The notes under the pieces are model-generated. The model searched no databases and was not told the DNA's origin. It worked only from the letters and a program-made list of their open reading frames with translations. From positions 36,970-100,969 of the forward strand of contig CAKMWI010000005.1 of assembly GCA_928722015.1 (NCBI GenBank): a stretch of 64,000 bases of DNA. The letters are read 5' to 3'. This DNA comes from Candidatus Gastranaerophilales bacterium (GTDB lineage Bacteria; Cyanobacteriota; Vampirovibrionia; Gastranaerophilales; Gastranaerophilaceae). Of the stretch, positions 26,275-34,804 are shown one piece after another (the first letter of the stretch is position 1; every line of letters begins with the position of its first letter). A program made the translations under genes and the position numbers.

Positions 26275-27042
26275 ATGTTTTATTTTGAAAAAATTGATGA
26301 AAAAAAAATTTTAAAATCTGATTTGATAAAAAATGCTCAGGCATTTTTTACCACAAGAGATATTTGTATTTGCGATAAAAGTTTGGAAAACACACCACTA
26401 GAAAGCACAAATACAAAAATTATAAATCAAATTCAAAATGATAAAGTTCTAATTGCAAATTATTTAAAAATTGCATCTAAAAATCTAATTTCCCCGACTC
26501 AAACTCATAGTGCAAATATAGAAATAGCAAAGGTTACACAGCATAACTATCCTGATTGTGATGCATTAATTTTAACAGATAAGAACTTAGGAATTTTCTT
26601 AAATTTTGCAGACTGCACACCCGTAATTTTATATGATGAAAAACAAAATATAGGAGCAATCGCTCATGCCGGCTGGCGCGGAACCGCCCAAAAAATTGCT
26701 CCAAAAACAGTTGAAAAAATGGTTAATGATTTTAATTCAAAACCACAGGACATAACTGCACTAATCGGGCCTGCAATAGGATTTTGCTGTTATAACGTAG
26801 GCGAAGAAGTTTTACAAAAATTATCCTCATCAGTTAAAAATTTTAACGGACTTTTTGAAATTAGACAGGGAAATATATTTGTTGATTTGAAAAATATAAA
26901 TAAACAACAACTCAAAGAAATCGGAGTAACTAAAATAGATGTTTGCTCATATTGTACAGTACATGACAATAATAAATTCTTCTCCTACAGAAACGAAAAT
27001 GCCACAACAAAACGCCACAGTGCCATATTAAAGTTACAATAA
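26275..27042 (+). CDS. pgeF: Multicopper-oxidase-fold (laccase-domain) protein, YfiH/LACC1 family
   Basis: The 255-residue protein carries the family's metal-site blocks: TQTHSANI with a His near residue 80, LNFADCTPVILYD, AHAGWRGTAQKI, GPAIGFCCYNVG, and the C-terminal CSYCTVHD and YRNENATTKRH. Bacterial members act on purine nucleosides (adenosine deaminase/phosphorylase activity) or edit peptidoglycan precursors (PgeF); older annotations as polyphenol oxidase are doubtful. The enzyme is cytoplasmic. The gene has no Shine-Dalgarno and a TATAAT 6 nt before its ATG. Confidence 0.92.
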   Translation: MFYFEKIDEKKILKSDLIKNAQAFFTTRDICICDKSLENTPLESTNTKIINQIQNDKVLIANYLKIASKNLISPTQTHSANIEIAKVTQHNYPDCDALILTDKNLGIFLNFADCTPVILYDEKQNIGAIAHAGWRGTAQKIAPKTVEKMVNDFNSKPQDITALIGPAIGFCCYNVGEEVLQKLSSSVKNFNGLFEIRQGNIFVDLKNINKQQLKEIGVTKIDVCSYCTVHDNNKFFSYRNENATTKRHSAILKLQ

Positions 27043-27075
27043 ATAATTATTAAAACACTATTATCCAAATGTTGA

Positions 27076-27504
27076 ATGAAATTTTTCACACTTTTATTGA
27101 AAAATTATTCTATGAATATTTGGTACCAAACCCTGACAAAACCTCCATTAACCCCACCCGTTCACTATTTTTCAACAGCATGGGAAATTCTGTATACATT
27201 CATGGCTGCCTCACTAATAATAGTACTTTCAAAACCTGTATCAAAAACTAAATACATCGCAATAAACCTTTTTGCAATACAATTAATTTTTAATTTTTTA
27301 TGGGGGTATATATTTTTTGAATTAAAATCAATAGACCATGCTTTAATAGACTTAATTTTATTATTAATATTTTTAATATTTACGGTTATTTACTTTTTTA
27401 AAATTTCAAAATTTGCAGGCTGGTTACTAATCCCTTACCTTTTCCAAGTAATTTTTGCTCTGTATTTAAACACAGGTTTACTAATCCTAAACCAAAATCA
27501 ATAA
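27076..27504 (+). CDS. TspO/MBR family membrane protein, short N terminus
   Basis: The 142-residue product matches TspO from the first loop onward: WYQTLTKPPLTPPVHYFSTAW, then AWEILYTFMAAS, NFLWGYIFF and AGWLLIPYLFQVIFALYLNTG. TspO proteins bind tetrapyrroles and sterol-like ligands in the membrane. Normal members have five helices and about 155-160 residues. Here the WYxxLxKP motif lies at residue about 16, so the usual first helix is missing and four helices remain. An internal Met at 27112 would start even closer to the motif. No strong ribosome binding site precedes either. Confidence 0.85.
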   Translation: MKFFTLLLKNYSMNIWYQTLTKPPLTPPVHYFSTAWEILYTFMAASLIIVLSKPVSKTKYIAINLFAIQLIFNFLWGYIFFELKSIDHALIDLILLLIFLIFTVIYFFKISKFAGWLLIPYLFQVIFALYLNTGLLILNQNQ

Positions 27505-27602
27505 GTGTTTTTAAGATTTGTAAAACTTTTATTACATGAGTAGCAATAATTTATGTTCAGATAAATTTACATATATAAAGGAAAAGTAAAGGAAAAGTGT
27601 GT

Positions 27603-27941
27603 ATGAAAAAATTTATAGCAACAGTATTATTACTTATGTTCACAAGTTTAAGTGCAAATGCAACAACACAAGTATTTTTTGGAAATACTGGTCGTCCAGT
27701 ATCATATTCCCGCGGATTCCATAGAAGTTCAATGCATAACTTCGGCTCAAATGCAGCATTTACTCCTGCCAATAGAGCATACGCAGGATTCAGAAATAGA
27801 CAAATCAAACGACAAAAAGCAATTACAAAAGCCATAGCTGCAACAGCACAAAGAAGTATGCCTTCTACTCTAAGCAGAAATTACACTCCTGTAAGAACAA
27901 CCACAAGTTACACTAGAGATGGTATTACTTATTACAATTAA
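27603..27941 (+). CDS. Small secreted protein, tandem family member 1
   Basis: From ATG 27603 the product has 112 residues, with a signal peptide cut near LSANA-TTQ. The mature part starts QVFFGNTGRPVSYSRGF and contains FGSNAAFTPANRAYAGF, then Arg/Lys-rich sequence and the ending RDGITYYN. The two conserved blocks recur in the next two genes, so this is a family produced by duplication. It is predicted to be exported, with basic mature sequence. AAGGAAA lies upstream; a GTG two codons earlier is a less likely start. A strong terminator follows. Confidence 0.8.
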   Translation: MKKFIATVLLLMFTSLSANATTQVFFGNTGRPVSYSRGFHRSSMHNFGSNAAFTPANRAYAGFRNRQIKRQKAITKAIAATAQRSMPSTLSRNYTPVRTTTSYTRDGITYYN

Positions 27942-27969
27942 ATAACAAATTTAAAAATTATATAACTTT

Positions 27970-28009
27970 AACAAAAACGAACTACTTAAGATTGTAGTTC
28001 GTTTTTGTT
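27970..28009 (+). terminator. Terminator after secreted family member 1
   Basis: A perfect 16-bp stem (27970-27985 with 27994-28009) with an 8-nt loop; the right arm contains GTTTTTGTT. Confidence 0.88.
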
Positions 28010-28109
28010 AAGATTTGTTTAACTTAAACTAAATATAATCATAACTTTATACAAAAATATTCAATTTACGTTAAAATAAGTTATAAAAATATAATAAGGG
28101 AAAGTGTGT

Positions 28110-28571
28110 ATGAAAAAGTGGATATGTACAATAATATTTCTTCTTGGTTTTACAAATCTTAGTGCCTTTGCAAACTATCAAGTATTTTTTGGAAATACCG
28201 GACGTCCTGCAACATTTTCTCACGGCCCATGTCATAGACATTCTATAAATAATTTTGGCTCAAATGCAGCATTTGCACCACACAATACACGGGGAAGAAG
28301 ATTTGTAAGAGACTCTTTTGCTCGTCCAGTAAGCGGCCGTTATTCACGTCCGAGACCTGATTATATTTACGAACATAATCATGATTATATAATGGCAAGA
28401 ACTCGCAACAGGAGAGCTCGTATGCAAAGACGTTATATTATATCGTCATCAGCTTCCAAAACACCTATTTCCAGATTTGACAAAAATTATCAAATTTCAA
28501 CATCAACACCGGCAAAGAGCATTACTTGCGGAGGTGTAACTTATTATGGTTCAACAAATGCATGTAGATAA
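28110..28571 (+). CDS. Small secreted protein, tandem family member 2
   Basis: The 153-residue product (from ATG 28110) has a signal peptide cut near SAFA-NYQ. Like member 1 it begins QVFFGNTGRPATFSHG and has NFGSNAAFAPHN, but then carries a longer Arg/Tyr-rich middle (RYSRPRPDYIYEHNHDY) and ends CGGVTYYGSTNACR with two Cys. The C-terminal VTYY echoes ITYY of member 1. The 5' region (GGGAAAGTGTGT before the ATG) is nearly the same as that of member 1, supporting duplication with its control region. Confidence 0.8.
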   Translation: MKKWICTIIFLLGFTNLSAFANYQVFFGNTGRPATFSHGPCHRHSINNFGSNAAFAPHNTRGRRFVRDSFARPVSGRYSRPRPDYIYEHNHDYIMARTRNRRARMQRRYIISSSASKTPISRFDKNYQISTSTPAKSITCGGVTYYGSTNACR

Positions 28572-28587
28572 TTACAAGGGAGGTTTT

Positions 28588-28941
28588 ATGAAAAAAATTT
28601 TATTAAGTTGCGCTATAGCATTATTTGTTTGCCTCAGTGCACATGCAACTTATGAGGTAAGATATAATAATGCCGGAACTATTATGAACAGCAATCAACC
28701 GATGTTTGGTCAAAATGCGTCTTTTACTCCTCAAAACAGAGCACTCCAAGGAGCTAAAAACAGATATATTAAACATGAAAATCAATACTATAACGGTCTT
28801 GAAAAAGGAAGAACAGTAAATATTAATATAAACAATAATGATTCCTCAGAAAATGAAATTAATACATCTTCAACTGATCGAAAAAAACGTTCTTTTATAA
28901 AAAATAAATTTAAAAAAGTAAAATCTGATACAGAAAATTAA
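28588..28941 (+). CDS. Small secreted protein, tandem family member 3
   Basis: The start is ATG 28588, preceded by GGGAGG; the product has 117 residues with a signal peptide cut near LSAHA-TYE. It keeps a weaker first block (YEVRYNNAGTI) and a clear second block (FGQNASFTPQNRALQGAKNR), then diverges into an Asn/Lys-rich tail. It lies 16 nt after member 2 and is probably co-transcribed with it. The function is unknown; the basic tail suggests a cell-surface or nucleic-acid-binding role only by inference. Confidence 0.78.
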   Translation: MKKILLSCAIALFVCLSAHATYEVRYNNAGTIMNSNQPMFGQNASFTPQNRALQGAKNRYIKHENQYYNGLEKGRTVNININNNDSSENEINTSSTDRKKRSFIKNKFKKVKSDTEN

Positions 28942-28949
28942 AATACTAA

Positions 28950-28981
28950 AATAATCCACTATTTATAAATAGTGGATTATT
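28950..28981. terminator. Terminator after the secreted family cluster
   Basis: A perfect 32-base palindrome (arms AATAATCCACTATTTA) nine bases after the stop codon, followed by TATATTT. Confidence 0.8.
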
Positions 28982-29105
28982 TATATTTACAAAATTTTTA
29001 AATTCATATCAATAAAAATTTTTAGATATATTATATTAATATTATAAAAGTTATAAAAATAATTTTTAAATATACATTTAAGATAGAAATAAGGACAATA
29101 TATAA

Positions 29106-30338
29106 ATGCAGTATTGTGATTACAAAGAAATGCTAAACCAAAAATCAGTCATAAGAAAAATGTTTCAATATGCACTGGAGCGAGGAAAAGAAATAGGTTA
29201 TAATAATGTTTTTGATTATAGTTTAGGCAACCCCTCAGTTCCTCCGCCAAAAGCATTTAATGATGCAATTATTCGATTGTTAAAAAGTCCTACTGCTGTT
29301 AATATACACCAATACAGTCCTAATCTGGGAATAACTGAAGTACGTGAAGCAATTGCCCAATCACTAAATAGACGTTTCGGAATGCATTATAAAACAGAAC
29401 ATATTTTTATGACCGCAGGAGCAACAGGGGCAATTGCCCATGCTCTGCGAGCAGTTACAAAACCAGGAGATGAAGTAATCACTTTTGCTCCTTGTTTCCC
29501 TGAATATAAACCTTATGTAAATTTATCCGGAGGAATTTTAAAAATCGTAGAACCAGACATCACAAATTTTCAGATTAACTTTGAAAGTTTTGAAAAATTA
29601 TTAACCCCAAACGTTCACGCTATTTTAATTAACTCGCCTAACAACCCGACAGGAATCATTTACAACGAAACAACAATACTAAAACTTGCAAAAATTCTCG
29701 AAGAAAAACAAACAGAATTCAATCACGATATTTTTATAATTTCCGATGAACCATATAGAGAAATAACATTTAAAGGAATAAAAAATCCATATATCTCAAA
29801 ATATTATAAAAATACAATTTCTTGTTATTCATATTCAAAATCACTATCAATACCAGGAGAGCGCATAGGATATCTTGCCGCAAATCCTGAATGTTCCAAC
29901 AGCGAACTTATCTCTGCAATATGCGTACAAATTTCAAGAGGAATAGGACATAATTCTCCTGCCTCAATTATTCAAAGAGCTCTTTTAGATGTTATTGACC
30001 AAACAGCAGATTTATCAGTCTATGAAACAAATATGAATATCCTTTATAACGAATTTATCAAACTTGGTTTTCAATGCGTAAAACCTGACGGAACATTTTA
30101 TATGTTTCCGCAATCTTTAGAAAAAGATGCAAACATTTTCTGCGAAAAAGCTAAAAAATATGACCTCATTTTTGTTCCCGGAGATAGTTTTGGTTGCAAA
30201 GGACATTTTAGAGTATCTTACTGCTTAACAACAGAAAAAGTTAAACGCTCTATTGTAAATCTTAGAACTTTTGTAAATAAAGAATATAAAAATTTAAAAC
30301 AAGCACAAAAAGCTGAAAATCCTTCATTGTATGTATAG
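29106..30338 (+). CDS. PLP-dependent class I/II aminotransferase
   Basis: The 410-residue protein is a fold-type I aminotransferase. The PLP lysine is Lys245 in YSYSKSLSIPGERIGY; NSPNNPTG (about 176-183) and the Asp/Tyr pair in ISDEPYREI complete the cofactor site. It resembles aspartate/aromatic aminotransferases, and the substrate cannot be given from sequence alone. AAGGA precedes the ATG at a distance of about 10 nt. The gene is alone, ending 15 nt before the convergent XRE regulator. The C-terminal tail (about 390-410) is Lys-rich and extends beyond the usual fold. Confidence 0.9.
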   Translation: MQYCDYKEMLNQKSVIRKMFQYALERGKEIGYNNVFDYSLGNPSVPPPKAFNDAIIRLLKSPTAVNIHQYSPNLGITEVREAIAQSLNRRFGMHYKTEHIFMTAGATGAIAHALRAVTKPGDEVITFAPCFPEYKPYVNLSGGILKIVEPDITNFQINFESFEKLLTPNVHAILINSPNNPTGIIYNETTILKLAKILEEKQTEFNHDIFIISDEPYREITFKGIKNPYISKYYKNTISCYSYSKSLSIPGERIGYLAANPECSNSELISAICVQISRGIGHNSPASIIQRALLDVIDQTADLSVYETNMNILYNEFIKLGFQCVKPDGTFYMFPQSLEKDANIFCEKAKKYDLIFVPGDSFGCKGHFRVSYCLTTEKVKRSIVNLRTFVNKEYKNLKQAQKAENPSLYV

Positions 30339-30352
30339 CTTTACACAAAAAA

Positions 30353-30994
30353 CTAGTTTCTGCACATTTTAATACCTGAAAGGACGAATTCCAGCTTTTC
30401 CAAATCTTCATTATTATTCAAAGCATTAGCTGCAAGTTGAAAATACTCAAACATCTTGTCATTTTTCTTGATAATGTTGCTTATCTCTTCAATCAAGACT
30501 TCTGAATCAGATTCTTTATGGTCTTTTATAATTTTGTATGAACCATCAGGATAATATTCTATATTTCTGTAATTTTCTTTTCCGTTATAATACTGAACAG
30601 TTATTGGACGCTGGGTCTTTTTTGCAAGATTAACCATTTTTGAATCAATATCATTTGCAGAATTAATTTTTTCAATTTTTTGTTTTCTAAAATTTTTATT
30701 GTCCAAATAAACAACATTACCTTCTATTACAGCTTTGTATGTATATTTATCACCTGTACCGGTTTCTGTAACGATCTCATGCAAATCAAAATTAAACAAA
30801 TCACGCGGAGAAATAGATAAAGAGACACAAATATTTTCAAGAGTGGTACTATTTGGAAAATGCTCCCCCGTTTCTATCTTAGACACCTGTCTTGGATGTA
30901 TCCCTATCATCTCTGCCAGAGTTTCTTGAGTTATATTTTTGGATTTTCTGATTTGTTTTAAGTTCTTGCCGAATGCTTGTTTAAAATTAATCAT
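30353..30994 (-). CDS. XRE-family helix-turn-helix regulator
   Basis: Residues 5-65 form a Cro/cI-type HTH domain (NITQETLAEMIGIHPRQVSKIETG). The remaining 150 residues include a region resembling a small beta domain (YNGKENYRNIEYYPDG) and end in a helical segment. No signal or membrane segment is seen. AGAGGT is the ribosome binding site, and a TATACT -10 candidate lies about 20 nt upstream. The gene diverges from a small 55-codon gene at 31188, with an imperfect dyad between them, so autoregulation of the divergent region is plausible but unproven. Confidence 0.85.
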   Translation of the reverse strand: MINFKQAFGKNLKQIRKSKNITQETLAEMIGIHPRQVSKIETGEHFPNSTTLENICVSLSISPRDLFNFDLHEIVTETGTGDKYTYKAVIEGNVVYLDNKNFRKQKIEKINSANDIDSKMVNLAKKTQRPITVQYYNGKENYRNIEYYPDGSYKIIKDHKESDSEVLIEEISNIIKKNDKMFEYFQLAANALNNNEDLEKLEFVLSGIKMCRN

Positions 30995-31127
30995 ATTACC
31001 TCTTTTGTATAGTATATAAGATTAAATTTCATTTAATAATGATTTATAACGCTCTTAATATTTCTTATATTTATCTTTACTTAGTTGTTTTACGCTCTAA
31101 AATTATTAATATTGAATAGAGGTAAGT

Positions 31128-31150
31128 GTATTTTATATATTTTAGAATAC
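31128..31150. promoter_or_regulatory. Imperfect dyad in the divergent region upstream of the XRE gene
   Basis: GTATTTTA and TAGAATAC (one mismatch) face each other across seven bases. It is a candidate operator for the XRE regulator. Confidence 0.3.
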
Positions 31151-31187
31151 ATATTCTTAATAAACGAGCGTAGTAAAGGATTACCGG

Positions 31188-31355
31188 ATGAGTACAAATA
31201 ACATTTGCGAATACAGCGAACAATTAAAAAACATGACCAAATTTTTATTACTATCTATCGAAAAAGATAAAAATATCCTTATATCCGATGTTTATGATTT
31301 TTTGGAAAGAATGGATATCATTGCCAATAAAATGTACAATGAAATAAAAAAGTAA
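31188..31355 (+). CDS. Small hypothetical protein, 55 aa
   Basis: A 55-codon frame from ATG 31188 to TAA 31353-31355 with AAAGGA seven bases upstream. The product is soluble, helical and mildly acidic, with a Leu-rich middle (NMTKFLLLSIEKDKNILISD) and a second amphipathic helix (VYDFLERMDIIANKMYNEIK). It is divergent from the XRE regulator. A distant inverted repeat (31376-31384 with 31421-31429) follows. Partner or target of the regulator would fit, but there is no homology to support it. Confidence 0.6.
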   Translation: MSTNNICEYSEQLKNMTKFLLLSIEKDKNILISDVYDFLERMDIIANKMYNEIKK

Positions 31356-31529
31356 GTCTGCATCAAACGCCTATTATAACACATATATTTAACTTTAAGT
31401 TGAACTTTTATAAAAAACAAATGTGTTATTTGTAAAATTTTGTTTATAAAAATTTTAAAACAGTGATAAAAAATTTTGTTAGTGTATTAATTTATCATGT
31501 TAGGAATTAAGTGTTTTTAGGAGGCTGTT

Positions 31530-32795
31530 ATGAGAATTCAGAGTAACTATGCAATAAAACAAACGCCTTATTTTGGTGCTAATATTATAGATTCTCACGG
31601 TCATAGCGGAGTTAAAGAAAGCAAATGGAATAATGCTCCTTTCCCATCCAATACACTTGATGAGTTTATAAAACAACCTTTAACTATCAATATCAACGGT
31701 AAAATTCAAACCGACAATGTAAAAAAAGTATTAGTTTCAAGTATAGATGGTTTATCCTGGGCTGAAAAACAACAAAAAGAAGTAGAAGCATCAGGACGAA
31801 ATAGATTTAACTTGAAACCTGAAGAACTAATCTTTGAAAAAGATGAAATTCAAGCCAACATTGATATGATTAACAAACATAAAGAAAATCCTATTTACGA
31901 GGTTATGGCAGTTTGTCAACCTACAAAAACAAAAGGGAAAGCAGATAATATAAGAAAATTGATAAAAGAAAATGAAGGAATAATTGCAGGATTAAAATTT
32001 CATCCACAAGGACTTATGCTTAATGCTGATTCAGAACTTTATGATGATTACTTGAATCTTGCAGCAGAAAAAAAACTTCCTGTATTATTTCATTCTCAGG
32101 TCTCAATTAACTATGACTTAGCAGAACCTTTAAAAGAATTAAACTGGTCTGACCCTGAATATATATATAAATTAGCCAAAAGACATCCTGATGTTCCTGT
32201 AATTTTAGGACACACCGGAGCGGGAGGAGCAGTTGCACACAATAAAGCAATAAATATACTTATGCAATCAATTGAAAATAATGACGCAAAATTATATGCA
32301 GAAATATCATGGATGGATTTTGTAAATGGTGAACAAAGTCGATATCCGGAAAGTATCTTAAATCTTATAGAAAAATTAAAAAGAAAAAATTGCTTGGACA
32401 GAATTTTATTCGGAACAGATGCTCCACTAGGCTGTTATGGTGAAAGGCTTGTTCATGACAAAAACGGAAGACAAATATCTGCAAAACAATCCTATGAAAA
32501 CACCATAGGAAGAATAAAATCTGCAATTGAAAATAAATTTGGAGATGAGTCCGAGAGCATTATCAATAAGATTTTTTATGATAACGCAGATGAATTATTC
32601 TTCAAAAAACACTGGGCGCATCTAAATCATACAGATTCTCCGGCTACATCAGACACAATTAAAGAAGGAGCAAAAAAATTATCCAAAACTAAACTTGCCT
32701 GCTATATAACAGCCTGTATTGCCATTGTAGGAGCTGCAGCTTATATATTAACAAAAACCCCTCTGGCAAAAAAAATTGCGAACAAATCTAAATAA
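31530..32795 (+). CDS. Amidohydrolase-fold metal-dependent hydrolase with FGA leader and C-terminal membrane anchor
   Basis: The 421-residue protein opens with a leader ending TPYFGANIIDSHGHSG, where Phe15-Gly16 is the recurrent motif and DSHGH is the first metal-binding block. Further amidohydrolase blocks are GLKFHPQG, PVLFHSQ, ILGHTGAGG and LFGTDAPLGCYG, in the order seen in amidohydrolase_2/TatD-like barrels. Residues about 395-415 form one hydrophobic helix followed by Lys-rich sequence, suggesting a C-terminal membrane anchor. A strong AGGAGG supports the start. The substrate is unknown. Confidence 0.75.
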   Translation: MRIQSNYAIKQTPYFGANIIDSHGHSGVKESKWNNAPFPSNTLDEFIKQPLTININGKIQTDNVKKVLVSSIDGLSWAEKQQKEVEASGRNRFNLKPEELIFEKDEIQANIDMINKHKENPIYEVMAVCQPTKTKGKADNIRKLIKENEGIIAGLKFHPQGLMLNADSELYDDYLNLAAEKKLPVLFHSQVSINYDLAEPLKELNWSDPEYIYKLAKRHPDVPVILGHTGAGGAVAHNKAINILMQSIENNDAKLYAEISWMDFVNGEQSRYPESILNLIEKLKRKNCLDRILFGTDAPLGCYGERLVHDKNGRQISAKQSYENTIGRIKSAIENKFGDESESIINKIFYDNADELFFKKHWAHLNHTDSPATSDTIKEGAKKLSKTKLACYITACIAIVGAAAYILTKTPLAKKIANKSK

Positions 32796-32867
32796 ATTTC
32801 CTTGCAATGCAAAATTTAAAATGCTATATTGCATGCAAAATATACCCGAACAAGAAAGTAGCAAAAT

Positions 32868-33278
32868 ATGAAATATGATTCCGAATTTGTAAAAAATATA
32901 CTATTAATAATTGAAGATGAAACAGATTACGTTATGAGTTCCCATAAATTAATGACAAAACTCAACATCAAAACCAAAGAACAGGAAAGAAAATTTATGG
33001 GACACATTCTTTTGCTTGCTGATAATAAACTATTAGAATCATTCCCTTCAAAATATCCTTTCGGATTTGTCTATGGCGTCGGTGGAGAATACAGTATTCT
33101 GGATGTAGGCTATAGATTAACCGCAAAAGGCTACGAAATGGTGGATATTTACAAAAATGAACCTCTGTTTAATAAAGTCAAAGACTTATCAATAGATAAT
33201 GCACTGGAAGTAGCAAAATATTTGCTTAGAAAAAATACAGTTTTGACAACCAAAAAAAGAAAAACATCCAAAGCTTAA
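32868..33278 (+). CDS. DUF2513-like hypothetical protein
   Basis: The 136-residue protein resembles the DUF2513 family: an N-terminal helical segment (MKYDSEFVKNILLIIED), a winged-helix-like middle with a hydrophobic turn (FGFVYGVGGEYSILDVGY), and the family-like YRLTAKGYEMVDI near residue 84. Members often occur near mobile or regulatory genes and may bind DNA; the function is not established. The C terminus is basic (TTKKRKTSKA). The start has only a weak purine-rich upstream sequence. Confidence 0.55.
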   Translation: MKYDSEFVKNILLIIEDETDYVMSSHKLMTKLNIKTKEQERKFMGHILLLADNKLLESFPSKYPFGFVYGVGGEYSILDVGYRLTAKGYEMVDIYKNEPLFNKVKDLSIDNALEVAKYLLRKNTVLTTKKRKTSKA

Positions 33279-33489
33279 ACCCGTAGAATAAATTTTATAA
33301 CTTTAGTGTTTATTACTTTTAGTGAAATATTACAAAATGTTAAGAAACAAAATTTACCCTAAATCCCAATAACTTATGGGGTTTTAGTTATATTAAAAGA
33401 TAAAAAATCAAGTCAGCCATGCAATTTTGCTAAACAAAAATTGTTTATATAAATACGGGGAACAAAAATAAAGAAACGGGGAAAAGATT

Positions 33490-34593
33490 ATGGCAATCAC
33501 TAATTTGTCTCTTGCAAATATTCCATATTGGGGTTGTTTACCAATGATGTATACAAATTACGGTGGAGATATACAAATTTCAACAATACCACCTTATACT
33601 GGCTATAATCTTGGGTTATCATTCAACCCGGCAGCACAAGCAACTTGGGGAACAGTAGGTTTCACCAACAATCCTATAATGCCGACACCGCAAATTAATC
33701 AACAAGCTGTAGTAGAACAAGCTCAAGCACTTTTAACACCGGCTTTAAATCAATTAACAAGCCAAAATCTTAATCTTTGTATAAATAATATTGCAACAAC
33801 TAAACAAAGACTTCAAGCTAAAATGCAAGCAGAAGGCACTACAGAAGAAGACAGAAATAAAATTCAAGAAATTTTAGATAAATTAAAAGTCCAAGAAGAT
33901 AAACTTATGGAAATCAAAAATTCAACCAATCTTGATCCACAAACAGCTTATCAAAAAGTAAGCGACATTGAAGCTGAAGTATCAAAACTTGTCAGAGAAG
34001 CTATTAGCTTAGTAAATGGTTCAACAAACACATCTACATCTACAACAAGCACAACATCTACGACATCTACAACAAGTACAACAGGAACTACAGAAACTAC
34101 TGAAACTACTGAAACAACAACCACTACAGATACCACTGAAGAAACTCAAGGAACAGTTGATGAATTTGGTGAAGATGTAAAAATAGCAGTTGACCAATTC
34201 TATGATGCAACATATTGCGTTGGAACTAAAGATGAAGAAATGGAAGAAGTTTTAAATCTCGTAAACAAAGACAATGTAATGGATTTAGTATTAGCCTGGA
34301 ATAAATACCACTCAGGCGAAGAAGGAGAATCCTTTATTGAAGCCTTTATGTGGGATGCTGATTCAGGACAGAAAGAAAAATACGGTAAACTAATTGCAAG
34401 AGCATTACGCGATAAAGCTGAAGAACTTGGCATCTATGATGAATGCCGCGAAGACTTTGCAAAAATTGATAAAGAAATGGGAAGTTGGCTTTATATAAGT
34501 AATGACATTGCTCAAAACTATGACAATATAATAGCTAAAATTGCAGAAAAAATGGGAAGCCAATACGGCAGACCTCAAGGTAAAGAAGAATAG
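33490..34593 (+). CDS. Hypothetical protein with Thr/Ser-rich linker
   Basis: The 367-residue protein has no signal peptide. Residues 1-70 are rich in aromatic residues, Pro, Asn and Gly (IPYWGCLPMMYTNYGG). Residues about 75-175 are helical and Gln/Lys-rich. Residues about 177-215 are nearly all Thr, Ser and Glu in short repeats of TST/TTE, a flexible linker. The last 140 residues form an acidic helical domain containing one Cys near each end. No family is recognised. GGGG-A sequence precedes the ATG (ACGGGGAAAAG), acting as ribosome binding site, and a strong terminator follows. The aromatic N terminus resembles that of the broken gene at 12645-13492. Confidence 0.72.
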   Translation: MAITNLSLANIPYWGCLPMMYTNYGGDIQISTIPPYTGYNLGLSFNPAAQATWGTVGFTNNPIMPTPQINQQAVVEQAQALLTPALNQLTSQNLNLCINNIATTKQRLQAKMQAEGTTEEDRNKIQEILDKLKVQEDKLMEIKNSTNLDPQTAYQKVSDIEAEVSKLVREAISLVNGSTNTSTSTTSTTSTTSTTSTTGTTETTETTETTTTTDTTEETQGTVDEFGEDVKIAVDQFYDATYCVGTKDEEMEEVLNLVNKDNVMDLVLAWNKYHSGEEGESFIEAFMWDADSGQKEKYGKLIARALRDKAEELGIYDECREDFAKIDKEMGSWLYISNDIAQNYDNIIAKIAEKMGSQYGRPQGKEE

Positions 34594-34662
34594 ATTTATG
34601 ATTCCTCAACGAAGAGAAATGTGAAATTTATTAATAGGTTAGTATAGTTAGTGTAGAATTCT

Positions 34663-34692
34663 ATCCTGCAAATTTTTGCAGGATTTTTTTTT
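34663..34692 (+). terminator. Terminator after gene 33490-34593
   Basis: Stem ATCCTGCAAA / TTTGCAGGAT followed by a run of nine T. Confidence 0.92.
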
Positions 34693-34741
34693 ATTTACAA
34701 ACCAAGTTAACATCTAAAGTGTTCTAAACAGCTTTATCTAT

Positions 34742-34771
34742 TTGCAAACTAAATTTTTACCATGGTATAAT
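34742..34771 (+). promoter_or_regulatory. Predicted promoter of plsY
   Basis: -35 TTGCAA (34742-34747), 18 bp, -10 TATAAT (34766-34771). The start would be about 28 nt upstream of the ATG, leaving room for the AGGGAG ribosome binding site. Confidence 0.6.
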
Positions 34772-34804
34772 TTTTTCATAGCAGAAGTTTAGGGAGAAAC
34801 CACA

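Noticed and set aside
33359..33387. CTAAATCCC / GGGGTTTTAG hairpin before gene 33490-34593
   Set aside because: The pairing is imperfect and no T tail follows; not listed as a terminator.
33951..34136. Minus-strand Val/Ser-rich frame opposite the Thr-rich linker
   Set aside because: It is the mirror of simple ACA/ACT repeats in a real gene and has no start signals.
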